Part shown: positions 20,369 to 33,379 of the stretch, piece by piece
How positions within the stretch are numbered: the first letter of the stretch is position 1
Layout: every line of letters starts with the position of its first letter
Assembly (NCBI RefSeq): GCF_007197555.1
Contig: NZ_CP041614.1
Location: 4,146,001-4,210,000 of the forward strand
Length of the DNA stretch: 64,000 nt
Direction of reading: 5' to 3'
Source: Shewanella psychropiezotolerans
GTDB taxonomy: Bacteria > Pseudomonadota > Gammaproteobacteria > Enterobacterales > Shewanellaceae
Program-made: the position numbers and the translations under genes
Notes under the pieces: model-generated
Seen by the model: only the letters and a program-made list of their open reading frames with translations
What the model was told of the DNA's origin: nothing
Databases searched by the model: none

Positions 20369-23300
20369 ATGGAAGATTTAGCAAACATGTACGGCCACAG
20401 TGACCCAATTGCCGTAATTGGACTGGCGTGTCGATTTCCAAAAGCACCCAATGTGGAAACGTTCTGGCACAATCTGATGAATGGCATCACAGGTCAGTCA
20501 TACTTTTCAGAGCAAGAGCTCAATGCCTCGGGCATCTCACCGAATGTTTATCAGCGCAAAAATTTTGTGCCAAGCGGTGCTGTGATAGAGAAACCTGAGT
20601 ACTTTGATGCAGGATTGTTCGGTTATTCGCCTAAAGAAGCGCGTTCTATCGACCCACAGCAAAGGCTGTTTTTACAAAATGTTTGGCACGCGCTGGAACA
20701 TTCTGGCCATGCACCCACAGGGATCAAGGTCAAAACGGGCATATTTGGTTCAATCCGTACCAGTACCTACCCATCATTTAACGACTTCGATGTCACGCAA
20801 GTTGGTCAGGTTAAAGGCTTGCAGGCGCTGATAGGTAACGACAAAGATTATCTTGCCACTCGGGTCGCGCATAAATTCAACCTGACAGGCCCCGCATTCA
20901 CCGTTCAGACTGCGTGCTCTAGCTCTCTGGTTGCCGTTCACTTAGCGTGCGAAAGCTTACGTTCCGGCGAATGCAACATGGCCATCGCTGGCGGCGTTGC
21001 GGTGTCATTCCCGCAAATATCAGGGTACGAGTATCAACCGGGAATGATCTTTTCATCCGATGGTTTATGCCGCCCATTCGATGCTAATGCCGATGGCACA
21101 TTCGGCGGACACGGTGTCGGCAGTGTGGTGTTGAAGCGATTGGAAGACGCTTTGCAAGATGGCGACAACGTCCTTGCCGTGCTGCGTGGCAGTGCCATCA
21201 ACAACGATGGTCAAGACAAAGTAGGATTCACGGCACCATCTGTAAGTGGTCAGACGCGAGTACTCTTAGAGGCCATCCATCTCGCTGATATTCAAGCAGA
21301 CGATGTGGAAATGATCGAGGCACATGGCACAGGCACTAAGCTTGGCGATCCAATAGAGGTCACGGCAATCAAACAGGCTTACCAGCGTAATGCTCAGGTA
21401 AAAACCTGCTATTTGGGCTCAGTTAAAAGTAGCTTGGGTCATCTGGACACCGCGGCTGGCATCGCCTCTCTAATCAAAACCGTGCTCGCTGTATCTCGGG
21501 GGAAAATTCCTGCATCTCTCAATATCACCCAAACAAACCCCGCCTTGCAGCTCGATGACTCTGGTTTCAAGCTGGCCAAGGAGACGATCGATTGGCATAG
21601 CGAAACACGAACCGCCGCAGTCTCTTCATTCGGGATCGGCGGGACAAACTGCCACATGCTGGTGCAATCTGTCCCCAAGCGAGCGCAACCTGTGATCAAC
21701 GGGACGACCTCGGCCTCAGATTTGAGTTTATTTATATCAGCAAATAGTGAAGCCTCATTACGAGATATAGCTAAGGGTTACAGCAGCCTGTTGAAAAACA
21801 ATGCGCACTTTGATGATGTTGCCTATTCAGCGTTAACCTCGCGGTCCACGGATTTGCCTTATCGACTGGCCGTAAACAACAGCGCATCAGCAGCAGAAGC
21901 ACTGATCCGGTTTGCCAAATCAGGACAAACATCGCCCAATTTGGACTGGAGTCAGAAGCAAAAGTCGACCAAAGTCACCTGGTGTTTCACCGGCCAAGGG
22001 AGTCAATTCCCAGGGATGGGGCATGAACTCTACCTTGCTTGCCCAGCATTCAAAGCCAGCATAGAGACCAGCCAGACTTATTGCCAACACGTTAGGGAGG
22101 CACCGCTAACAGAGGTCATGTTTGGTGAACAAACGCACCTTCTTACCCGTACCGATCATGCTCAGCTGGCTATCGTGGCATTCGAAATCGCTATGGCCGC
22201 TCATTGGCAAGCCAAAGGGTTCGAGCCCGATATAGTCATGGGGCATTCCGTCGGTGAATTCGCGGCATGTGTCGTAGGCGGTTATCTCAGTCACCAGCAA
22301 GCCATTGAATTAGTCGCCGAGCGCGGGCGATTAATGCATGAATGTGCCCAACAAGAAAAAGGCGTCATGCTGGCGGTCTTCACCAGCGAAATAGAAACCC
22401 AATCCATCTCTGCCTTGGATGAACTTGATCTCGCCGCCCACAATGGCAGCCAACATTGGGTGTTTTCTGGCAGCGCTGCTGCAGTAGAACGCGCAGCAAC
22501 AGCACTTGACGCCAGCGGCATCAATTTCAGAACACTTGATGTGCCATGCGCGGCTCATTCCAGATTGTTGGATGATATGCTGAGCCCCTTTTCAGACTTT
22601 GCTGCAGGCATCTCGGCTTCGGCAGGCGCTATCCCGCTGATCTCATCACTGACTGGAGAACTGCTTGCATCAGAAAACGCACTAACCAGCCATTACTGGG
22701 CACAACATGTTCGCCAACCCGTACAATTTAGACGCACGGTAGAGTCGGCGATTTCCCAAGGCTGTACCGTATTCCTAGAAATGGGCCCCACTCCCCACCT
22801 CACAGCCATCAGCCAACGAGAACACTGGCAACAGGACATTCGTTGGCAAGGCACGCACCAACACAAGATGACCGCAGAGAAATCAAAGGCTGCCGTGCTC
22901 AGTACATTGTACGTCGCAGGGATGGATACCGACTGGCCATCACAGTTCAACACGATTGGCCATCAGTGCGATCTGCCACTCTACGCCTTTGACGAACAAA
23001 AATATTGGTACCAAGCCGAGACAATCAATCCCGTTAACCACAACAAAGACAGCGAACTCACTCGAATGAATGAGCCGGAGTCTGCCGCAGCTGGATACGA
23101 ATTAATGCGCTGCTGCGCGATTGAAAATTTTGTTAAATCTTGTATTTCAAGCCATCGTTTTACGCTCAAAGCGGTAATTCTAGGGGGGAGACTCCTGCCT
23201 CGTTATCGTCAAATAGTACTCGCGTTGCTAGATGTGCTTATCGACAACGGCTACTACAGCAGCAATGGTAAGCGGTTTGTGCGCACCAAGAAGCCACTTC

Positions 23301-26300
23301 CCCCAACAGACACCGCAGCCGAATGGTTAAGAGAACAGATACTGAAAACACCGAATAAAACCCCTATTTCAATGGCTGAAATCCAATGCCTCATTCAAGC
23401 CTCAACCACATTAAAAGATAAATTAAGCGGTCTTGAACATATCCCTGCTCATGGTCACAACCGCGTCGAAGAAGTCAATATCCTGCTGCGCAATCGCCTG
23501 GGGGTAGCCGAAACGCAAGGTCGAAAACATGGACCTCAGCACACTGTAAATGGTGGCCTTACCTATCAAGACTGGTCATCTCTGTCCCACCAGCAAGACT
23601 TGTTCACTCTAATATCCCAGCAGATCCCAGCCTTTACGCAAGAAAACAACGCCGAGTGGGAAATATCGGTTTCGAGTACGTTTTCACCCAATAAAGTCAC
23701 CCAAGTCGCAGTCAGCCGAACCTCTGGCATGTGGGGACAGGCAAAATATGACCTACGAGCCAAATCAGCAAAAGGGGTCTGGCAATGGCTGGGCGACGCC
23801 TATACTAAAGGTTTTAATTCATCTGATGCCCTTAAGTTGTTGCCTTCTCCGCACAATCACTATGAGTGGCAGTGGCAACGAATCGCCCCTTACACAGACA
23901 GCCAATCACTGACGATAAGCCCACTTGATATTGAACAAGCGCTGTTAACCACAGGCGAAGTGCACCGTCTGAATTCACATCAAAGCTTGGTCACCTTGCC
24001 ACAGGGCAACTTAAGCCATGTCACGGCGCAAATGGCCAAAGTACTGAGTCGTGACTTTGACACGCTTTATGTACTCACCTCAAACACCATGCCTGTTAAT
24101 TCAGGCGATCATATTCAACCAGAAAAATTTGCCTTGATGTCACTATTGAGAGTTGCACGGGCCGAATACCCCACAAAGACAATCTACTTGCTAGACGTCG
24201 ATAACCACCATCCCGAGCATATCTCACGCGCCATTAAGCAAGCTCCTTTTAGCCTTTGTACTGAGCTTGCGTGTAGAGAAGACCGCTATTTCGGCCCCAA
24301 GATTCTGCCAGTACAGGCATCAGACAGCATTATCCCTCAGCAATGGTTTACCACCCAAGGGTGGCACTTAGTCACAGGTGGAATGGGCGGGATAGGACGC
24401 TTGGTCGTCAAATGGCTAGCAAGTTCAGGGGCCAAAAATATCGCCGTTTTGGGACGAAGTGAGCACCCAGATTGGCCAGAGTTTTGCCAACAAATGGCGA
24501 CATTGGGCTGCACTGTCGACACCTTGGTATGTGACATGTCGAAACAAGGCCAACTCGAACTGACACTAAGCCGTTGGCAGACCGAACTGCCGATCATCGG
24601 TGCTATTCATGCCGCTGGCACATCGGCACACGGTTTATTGGCGACATGGGATCAGTCTGCAACAGAGGCATTGCTTCAAACCAAAGCCATGTCATTCACG
24701 GCATTACATCAATGGTTAGAGGCACAAGATGCTCAGTACCTTATTGGGTTTTCTTCAGCCGCCTCTTTAGGCGCACTGGGACAAGGTACCTATGCGGTTG
24801 CCAATGCTTATCTTGAGGGTTATACCCTCAGTCAGAAAGCAACAAGCCGCAGCCGTCTCATGAGCATTAGCTGGGGTGCCTGGGACAACATTGGCATGAC
24901 AAGCAGCCAGAGACTGCTCGACAAGCTGAGTAAAGACGGCATGCACACCATAAGCGCGCAAGAAGGGTTATGGCACCTGAGTCAATGCTTCTTAAATGGC
25001 CAGTCAAATTCGCTAGCGATGAACATAGAAAACCAGCATCCAAATTTCTGCCGCTACTTCGCTGACAGTATAGCTCCCGCAATCCAAGTCACGACATCGA
25101 TAGTCCCCTCTACTGGTGCTGAAAAAAACAATAACACGGCAAAATCAGAGGTATCAGACCTACCGCTTTGGCTGACTGATAGAGTGCGCTACCAACTCGG
25201 TATTGCTGAATCGACCGCAGTCAGCGACGCGCAGGATCTGCTGCAATTAGGCATGGACTCGTTACAATTTATTGAGCTGAGCACAGCAATTCAGAAGCAA
25301 TTTGGCATTAAGATCAATGCTGATGAAGCTTACCAAGACCTATCCGTTGCTGGCTTGGTTTCACTCATCAATGAAAGGGTGCGAAACGGCGCTGGATCTG
25401 TACCTGTTTTACCGTTCAAGATAGAAAAGCAAGATAAGCATCTGCCATTCCCGCTGACGCCAATACAGCATGCCTATTGGATTGGTAGAGAGTCCTGGAT
25501 TAAATACGGCGGCATCGCCTGCCACGTAGTATTTGAGTGGGACAAAAATCTTAACCAATTCGATCCCGAGAAGTTTGAGAATGCGTGGAATGCGCTGATT
25601 GAACGCCACGATATGCTAAGAATGACGATAACACCCAACGGTGAACAAATCGTCCAGGCTAACGTGCCGCATTTCACCATCCCCGAAACCAGTGTCAGTT
25701 CGCTACCGGAAAATGAACAGCGCAATGCACTCGATGCGATCCGACATTCAATGAGCCACGACGTTCGCCCCGCAGATGTATGGCCATTGTTTGACTTACG
25801 ATTCACCCGTATGTCAGACACCAAAATCAGACTTCATATGAATCTTGACCTGCTGCAGTTTGATGTTCAGAGTTTCAAAATCATGATGGATGATCTAACG
25901 ACCGCATATCAAGGCCTTGCTTTACCTGAGATGCCACTCACTTTTCGTGATTACGTGATGCACGAACAAAAGCTAAGGCAACAAGCAGACTGGCAAGCCT
26001 CATGGGATTATTGGCAACAGACTATTCCAAACCTGCCAACAGCCCCAAGGTTGCCGTTGAACCCCAATTATGATAGCGAAAGCCCCCAATTCATCACACT
26101 TGGAGGCAAGCTGGATTCGGCTCAGTGGCAAGGGCTCAAGTCCCAGTGGCAGCAGTGGGGAGTGACCCCGTCTGCCGGTCTGCTGACCCTCTTTGCACAC
26201 ACACTCGCTAAATGGACCTCGTCATCAGATTTTACCTTAAACATGACCTTCTTCAACCGTCAGCCATTCCATGAAGATGTTGAGGGCATCATAGGTGATT

Positions 26301-29300
26301 TTACCTCCGTGCTGCTGATGGACTTTATGCTGTCAGCGCCGTCCAGCTTGAAGCAATATATGTCTGAAACACAGGAGAAGCTTTGGAAAAGGCTGGGACA
26401 CAGCCAGGTCAATGGCGTAGAAGTGATCCGCGAACTGGCTAAACACCTTAAGGCCTCAGGCAAAATAAGCGAACAAGAAGCGACTTTGCCGCTGACCCCA
26501 GTGGTATTCACCAGCATGCTTGGCATGTCTATGGATGGGATGGACATAAAACAAGCCATGACCAGTCTGCTTGGCGATCCCGTTTACGTACTGAGCCAGA
26601 CGCCACAAGTCTGGCTCGATCACCAAATAATGGAGGTCGACGGCGCTCTCGTCTTCAATTGGTACTGCATGGAAGACGTGTTGGAACATGATGTCTTGCG
26701 TACCATGTTCGCCGACTATAACCAACAACTGACAGACGTGGCTGCAAATCCGTTATCGATGGAAAAAATCGTTTTAGCCCCACAAACTAGAACGACTCTA
26801 AGCCCCTCGCCCCTGCTTTTGCCCTCGCCCCTTTTACAGGCAATTACCCTACCGGAGATCACCGAAGAAACAGCCAAGGAGGTCACCGACGCGTGGATGA
26901 ATATCGAACATCAAGCGCTGGTAGGGATCTGGAACACACTGCAAAACCATCAGCTATTTACAGTAGCAGGCAAACACTACTCACTCGAACACATTTATGC
27001 ACAGTTAAATGTTGCGACTAAACACCACAAACTGATTGTTCTTTGGCTTGATCAACTCAGCCGCGAAGGCATGCTAACCCAAGATAGTCACGGCTACCTA
27101 TTTGGCGGCCAATTCCCCCCGCCACCGACAGCATCAATTCCACCGGCTAACTGGTGTCAGCGTTTGTCGCAGTATTTAAGCGAAAGCATACAGGCTCACC
27201 CCGCATTGCTTGATGACAGTAAATCAGCATTAGAGATTTTGTTCAAAGACAACGAAGTCACCGATTGCCTATATCGCTCCAACCCTTCGCTGCACATTCT
27301 GAACTTAAGTGCAGCCGAGGCCATTAAGGCGATTGGCGGCGAATACCGACAAGGAATAAATGTACTGGAAGTGGGGGCTGGTACCGCCTCGACATCACAA
27401 GAGGTACTGAGAATAGCTTCAAATACCATCAAACACTACCAGTTCACCGATATATCATTAGTGTTCCTACAAGAAGCTAAACAGACATTATCTGCCTATT
27501 CTCAAGTCCACTATGAGTTGTTCGACATCAACCTACCCGCCAGTGCAAGTGTGAAAGTAGAAACAGGCTATCAGGTTATTATTGCTGTCAATGTGCTTCA
27601 CGATGCCACAGATTTGCCTAAAGCGCTTAGGCAACTGCGTGGGTTACTGGCTCACGGGGGGCATTTGATCTTTATTGAAGCCACGGAGCAATTTAGCCCA
27701 ATGCAGTTGGCAACGGTGGGCTTTATTGAAGGGATTAATGCCTTCAGTGATTTTAGGCAGCAGCAGAAAAGCGCGATGCTCGACTTGCCAGCTTGGTTAG
27801 CATTATTGTCTGAAAACGGATTCGTCCCCCAACTGGTCTACCCCAACACTGAGCATTCAGTGCTACGCCAACACTTGGTCGTAGCCAACAACACCTCGGT
27901 GATCCAGCCTGAGTTTACCGCCACAGCTGATATCCTTGAACATGACATTCAAAGCCCAACTCTGGCGCTAAAAACCAATTCAGGCACGGCAGTAACAGTC
28001 GCGCAAGTGTGGTCTAAGATGCTCGACCGTGAGGTTGGGCAACAATGTGATTTTTTCCAGATTGGCGGTGATAGCTTGATGGCCACTAAGATGATTGTCG
28101 AGCTGAATCAGCAAGGTTTCATCCACGCAAGTTTGCAGCTGATATTCGAACATCCTGTGTTGGCTGATTTCTGTCTTGCTATCGACCCGACCACAGCAGA
28201 ATCAGTCTCTATTGAGCCAGAGCAAGGCGGCTCTACGGCTGACACAGAGCCACACGATGGAAGCACTCATCAAGATAATGAATATGCATTAACCCCACTA
28301 CAACATGCTTACTGGCTTGGAGAGAGTGATCTGTTTTCACTTGGAAACGGCATTGCTCATTTTTACGCGGAACTGGAGGTCAAACACCTTGATCGTGAGC
28401 GATTGACTCTGGCGTGGAATCAGCTGATCCGATGCCACGATCAGTTACGTGGTGTCATTGATAACGGGAAATACTGCATCAGCAAAGACGTGCCTTACTA
28501 TCAGCCGCAATATGTCGATCTCACCGCCATGGATAAAGCCAGAAAAGATCGCTTTATCGGCGAAGCGAGAGACCAGATCGCGGCTCAAGGTGTCCCTACC
28601 GACCAATGGCCGCTGTTCGATATCAACATATTGCAAACCGACATTGACACCTCACTGGTGCATTTGGTTGTGGATCTGGTGGTGGCAGACGGCAAAAGCT
28701 TAGGCATCTTATTCCAACAATTACAGTCTCTGTATGAAGACCCATCTTCAGCTTTACCTGTCCCTCACATGACCGCCGCCGCGTATCTCCGTGAATTGGA
28801 AAACACCAAAGCCTCTGAGGGCTATCAACGCGCGCAGCATTATTGGTCACAAAGGATCCCGACCTTGCCCGAAGCCCCCACGCTTCCGCTTGCTGACAGC
28901 CGAGATGAAGACTTATCTCAATGCGTGCTTACTCATCGCATTAGTCAACAAGAATGGGCTCAGATCCAAAGTACTGCGTTGGCCAATAATGTCCTGCCCT
29001 CCATGGCCATGCTCACGGTATTCTGTCTGGTGTTGAAAACATGGAGTGAGACTAAACACTTCTCGATCAACATTCTTCACAGCAATCGTCAGCCTATGCA
29101 GTCAGAGACGGTAATAGGTAACCTGTCAACCACCTCAATGTTGGAAGTCGATGCCACGGGAGGTATGGACTTAAGCACTTTCGCTCATCAGCTCCAACAG
29201 CGTATGACAGAAGACTTAGCCCACGCCAGTTTTGATGGTCAGCAGGTGCTAACAGAAAAAAACCGCCAAAATCGAAACTTCAGCGCAGGCATGCCAATAG

Positions 29301-32292
29301 TGTTTAACGACACGGTATCAATAGGTCAGAACAAGCCACTGACTATCGGTAAATTAAGGAGTTTTGGCGCACAGACACCACACGTTTATCTGGACTGCAT
29401 GCTGATCGCCTCAGTGTGCGGTGGTATCGACATCAAATGGACGATTCAGGAGCATCACCTGAAACCCGGTGTATTCGATGCCATGTTTGAGGTTTACGTA
29501 CAAACAGTACGTTCATTGCCATCAGCTAACTGGGGTAGTCCCCTATCCCCACCCATGTCAACATCGCAAGTTACATCACGCCAGTTTGCGAATGCAACCA
29601 AAGCAGCACTGACTTTGAAGACCTACAATGGCAGAGATAAACCCGTCCAGACACTGTGCGACATGATCCAAAATGGGGTGACAGATTACCCTGATGATGT
29701 CGCCATCCAACAAGGTGATGTCGCACTGACTTACGCGCAAGTTTGGCGTTCATCCAACGCGTTGGCAGCGCAGATCTTAGCCAGCGAAGACGACCGCCCT
29801 TTGATCGCCATCGTGATGCATAAGGGCTGGGAACAAATTATCTCTGCCATTGCCATTTTGCTGGCAGGTAAAGCCTATATGCCTGTGGATGCGTCGTATC
29901 CAAGCAAGCGAATTGCGGAATTATTGGCACTGAGTGATGTCTGCACTGTGATCACCCAACACCATGTTCCCACGCCCTCCGCTTGCTACCAAACTCTGGT
30001 ACCCAGTCTGGATGCAAAAGCCCCCAGTGGCTTTACTGCTCCAACGATAGATCCAAGTGATATAGCTTACGTCATCTTTACCTCAGGATCGACGGGCAGG
30101 CCTAAAGGGGTCGTCATGGATCATCAAGCCGTCGTCAACTCTTTGCTGGATATCAACGCTCGAATTGGTCTCAATAACCACGACAAGGTCCTGGCTATCT
30201 CTGCGCTTAATTTCGATTTATCGGTCTTCGATATCTTCTCGACACTGAGCCAAGGGGCAAGGTTGGTCATACCTGAAATATCACCGGCGCAAGATCCAGA
30301 AGCCCTGGTTAGATTGGCAGCAAGCGCAGGGATCACCGTTTGGAACAGTGTCCCAGCCTTTGTGCAGTTGCTTGCTGATTGCCTGGAGCGCAACCAATCC
30401 AAGCTGCCACAGCTACGCTACATCATGATGAGCGGAGACTGGATCCCCGTCAATTTACCCGATCGTTTATTCAAGGTGACCCCAAACGCACAACAGCTCA
30501 GCCTTGGTGGTGCGACAGAAGCAGCAATCTGGTCCATCAGCTACCCAATCAATAAAAGCTATGCCAACTGCACGAGCATTCCCTATGGCAAACCCTTATC
30601 CAACCAAAGATTTTATATTCTGGATAAGTCATTTTCCTCCTGCCCAGACTGGGTTGCCGGCGAGCTTTACATCGGCGGTGATGGGCTGGCAACAGGCTAC
30701 TGGCAAGATACTGACAAAACAGATGCTGCCTTCATCACACATCCACATAGCGGTATTCGTTTGTACAAAACCGGGGATTGGGGCCGTTACCAACCCGATG
30801 GCAACATTGAGTTTCTCGGCAGAAATGATCAACAGGTCAAGGTAAATGGGTATCGTATTGAGCTCGGAGAGGTCGAAACGGTGTTGCGTCAGTGTCCAGC
30901 CGAAAACCTGGGAACTCGCGTGCAGGATGCTATGGTCAAATCGATGGCTCACCCCAGTGGTGGCATCAGGTTGATTGCGTATGTGGTGTATGGGAACAAT
31001 GCCGCGGATAATAACCAGTATCTGCTTGATTATGTGCGAGGTGTCTTACCGCAATACATGTGCCCTTCGCAGATAGTCACACTAGATAGCCTACCGCTGA
31101 CGGCCAACGGTAAAGTTGACCGTAACGCCCTACCATCCCCACACTTTACCCCAAAGACCCATTTATTGCGTCAGCCTTCCTCGAACACCGAGCTTAGGCT
31201 GGCACAGATATGGGCTGAATGCCTGAACGTAGAGAGTATTCCGGCCAATCAAAGCTTCTTCGATCTCGGCGGCAACTCCCTGATCGCGGTGCATCTCATC
31301 AATCAGATCAACACCCAACTCAATGTCTCACTCACCGCAGGACAACTGCAAGCAAACGACACCATTGAGCGCCTCGCCACATTGACCGAATCTCAAGATT
31401 CGACGGCAGAGCAAGTGCCCATCCTCCTCACTCCACACTGCAGCGATAAACACCACAACACCTTGTTCATTATTCACCCTATCGGGGGACACTTACTGAG
31501 CTATCAGCGCCTCGCAAGCCAACTTAACAATGTCACGCTATATGGGCTTCAATATCCTGAACACAAGCTAACGAATCACGAGCCTGATATTCAGACGTTG
31601 GCGCACGACTATTTACGTATGATCCAAACGATTCAGCCACAAGGTCCATATCAACTTGCTGGTTGGTCATTTGGTGGTGTGGTGGCCTATGAACTGGCGC
31701 ATCAGATGAGCGCGCAGGGCCATGAGGTAACCAACTGCCTACTCATTGACAGCTACAAGCCGAGCATGAATGAAGCCTCACCATTAAACGATTCAGCGAT
31801 TCGTCAGCACTTTTATGCCGATTGTGTCGGCAGATTTCCAGAGCTGGCCGAAGCTGAAGTGCCAGATTTCAGCCAAGATGCCGTTTTCTTCTCCTCAATG
31901 GCTACCGCATTCGACACGACAACATCTTCTGGCCTGCTAGATATTGCCACCATTGCCAGTTTGTTGAATGTTTACCGCCGAAACCTGCGTGCCATGCTCA
32001 GCTATTCCCCCCGGTGATGAACCAGTTATCCGTGACGCTCTTTGCCGCAGAACAACCCAGCCATTTGGACTTCATGAGCTATCAACACCCAGAGATAGCC
32101 AATCGAGCTTGTCATGGCTGGCAGGACTGCTGCGCGCCGCGGGTGCACTTTATACCGGGAGACCACTACACCATGCTGCAAGATCCAAATGTAGCGTCAC
32201 TTGCCCAAGAAATCTCTCAGTTGCTGACGGGCCCTCAACAACAGACTGACTCAATTCAGAATAGATCCAAGGAAGTGTTTGAAAATGAATAA
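20369..32292 (+). CDS. irp1: Irp1, extended HMWP1-like PKS/NRPS with an extra Cy-A-PCP module, last part frameshifted
   Basis: Domains (corrected residues): ketosynthase, Cys183 in TACSSS, EAHGTGT and KSSLGHLD; acyltransferase, Ser627 in GHSVGE; a 470-residue stretch without a SAM motif where HMWP1 has its first methyltransferase; ketoreductase (TGGMGGIGR, about 1335); ACP, Ser1631; Cy3, DLLQFDVQS (Asp1827); methyltransferase with intact VLEVGAGTA (about 2332); PCP, Ser2569; an additional Cy4, DLVVADGKS (Asp2769); an additional adenylation domain (TSGSTGRPKG about 3238, FDLSVFDIF, GGATEAAIWS, cysteine-like pocket); PCP, Ser3637; thioesterase, Ser3767 in GWSFGG. The frame breaks at a run of six C (32007-32012). 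One more C joins the C-terminus, including the catalytic His of PGDHYTML, giving about 3974 residues versus about 3160 for HMWP1. AGAGGA precedes the start; the stop overlaps irp3. Confidence 0.93.
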
Positions 32293-33379
32293 ACCTAAAA
32301 AAGTCGTCATCGCCGGCACTAAATTTGGCGAGCTTTATCTCAATGCTTTTATCGAGCCTCACCCAGATTTGGCGCTGGCGGGTATCATTTCCCAAGGTAG
32401 CCAACGCTCACAGACATTGGCAAACGCCTTTGGCGTCCCTTTGTTTCAGGATGTCAGCGAATTGCCTCTGGATATCGATATTGCTTGCGTCGTCATCAGA
32501 GCCTCGAGTATCGGCGGAGCTGGCAACCTATTAGTCGAAGACCTTTTACAACGTAAGATCCACGTCATTCAGGAACATCCCGTCTCTGTCAATGAGCTGA
32601 ACCGTCATCAATCCCTTGCTCAGCAGCACGGTGTTCATTATCGAATAAACAGTTTTTATGCCTCATCTGCAGCAGGAAAAACCCTGATCGCGGGCGCACA
32701 ACACCTCAGTAGCCAAACACGAAAGGATGCGAGTTACGGCAACCTCACCACCAGTCGTCAACTCCTGTATTCCACATTGGATCTGTTACTGCAATCTCTG
32801 GGAGAAAGTACCAAATTACAGCCCACCTTGCTGGGTAAACAGAAACAATTCGACATCATTAACCTACACTCAGCTCAAGGTGATTATCTATTGCAATTGC
32901 AAAACTATCTCGACCCTCGAGATCCAGATATGCACAGCTTAGCCATGCACCGCATCATGCTGGGTTGGAACAATGGCTATCTGGCACTCGCAGACAGTTA
33001 TGGTCCTGTGACTTGGACGCCGGTTCTGCATGCTGATAATCACCAAAGCGACAGCCACAGCTTGTACCAAATCGTTTCGAAGCCTGAAGGTCATTACCTT
33101 AACCAACGCACAACTCAAACTCTATGTGACAACCAAAGTCAGGTAAAAGATACCTTTGAGAGCCTAGGCCCGGACGGTGTGCTGTTTACCCTTGAGCAAT
33201 TTTCTCGGGTGATAGATGGCCAAGCGTGTGAGGCTGGATTCACGCTCGCGCACCAATTAAACGTCGCGCAACTTTGGGAACACATTCTGGCACTTTCAGG
33301 ACAACCACAAGAGCAAGCCATATCACCCGCTATCCGCATCAAGATGCCATTGGCTGAGCCAATAAGAGGACAAGTATAA
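32285..33379 (+). CDS. irp3: Irp3, thiazolinyl imide reductase
   Basis: NADPH-dependent reduction of one enzyme-bound thiazoline to a thiazolidine while the chain is on Irp2/Irp1. 364 residues from the ATG at 32285, preceded by AAGGAAG; this ATG overlaps the irp1 stop by eight bases. The Gfo/Idh/MocA-like N-terminal fold starts KKVVIAGTKFGELYLNAF, and the conserved catalytic-region block is VIQEHPVSVNELNRHQSLAQQ at about 98-118. Length and sequence fit YbtU/Irp3/PchG. It sits between the synthases and irp4 as in piscibactin and yersiniabactin clusters. Translational coupling to irp1 and irp4 is evident from the overlaps. Confidence 0.93.
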   Translation: MNKPKKVVIAGTKFGELYLNAFIEPHPDLALAGIISQGSQRSQTLANAFGVPLFQDVSELPLDIDIACVVIRASSIGGAGNLLVEDLLQRKIHVIQEHPVSVNELNRHQSLAQQHGVHYRINSFYASSAAGKTLIAGAQHLSSQTRKDASYGNLTTSRQLLYSTLDLLLQSLGESTKLQPTLLGKQKQFDIINLHSAQGDYLLQLQNYLDPRDPDMHSLAMHRIMLGWNNGYLALADSYGPVTWTPVLHADNHQSDSHSLYQIVSKPEGHYLNQRTTQTLCDNQSQVKDTFESLGPDGVLFTLEQFSRVIDGQACEAGFTLAHQLNVAQLWEHILALSGQPQEQAISPAIRIKMPLAEPIRGQV

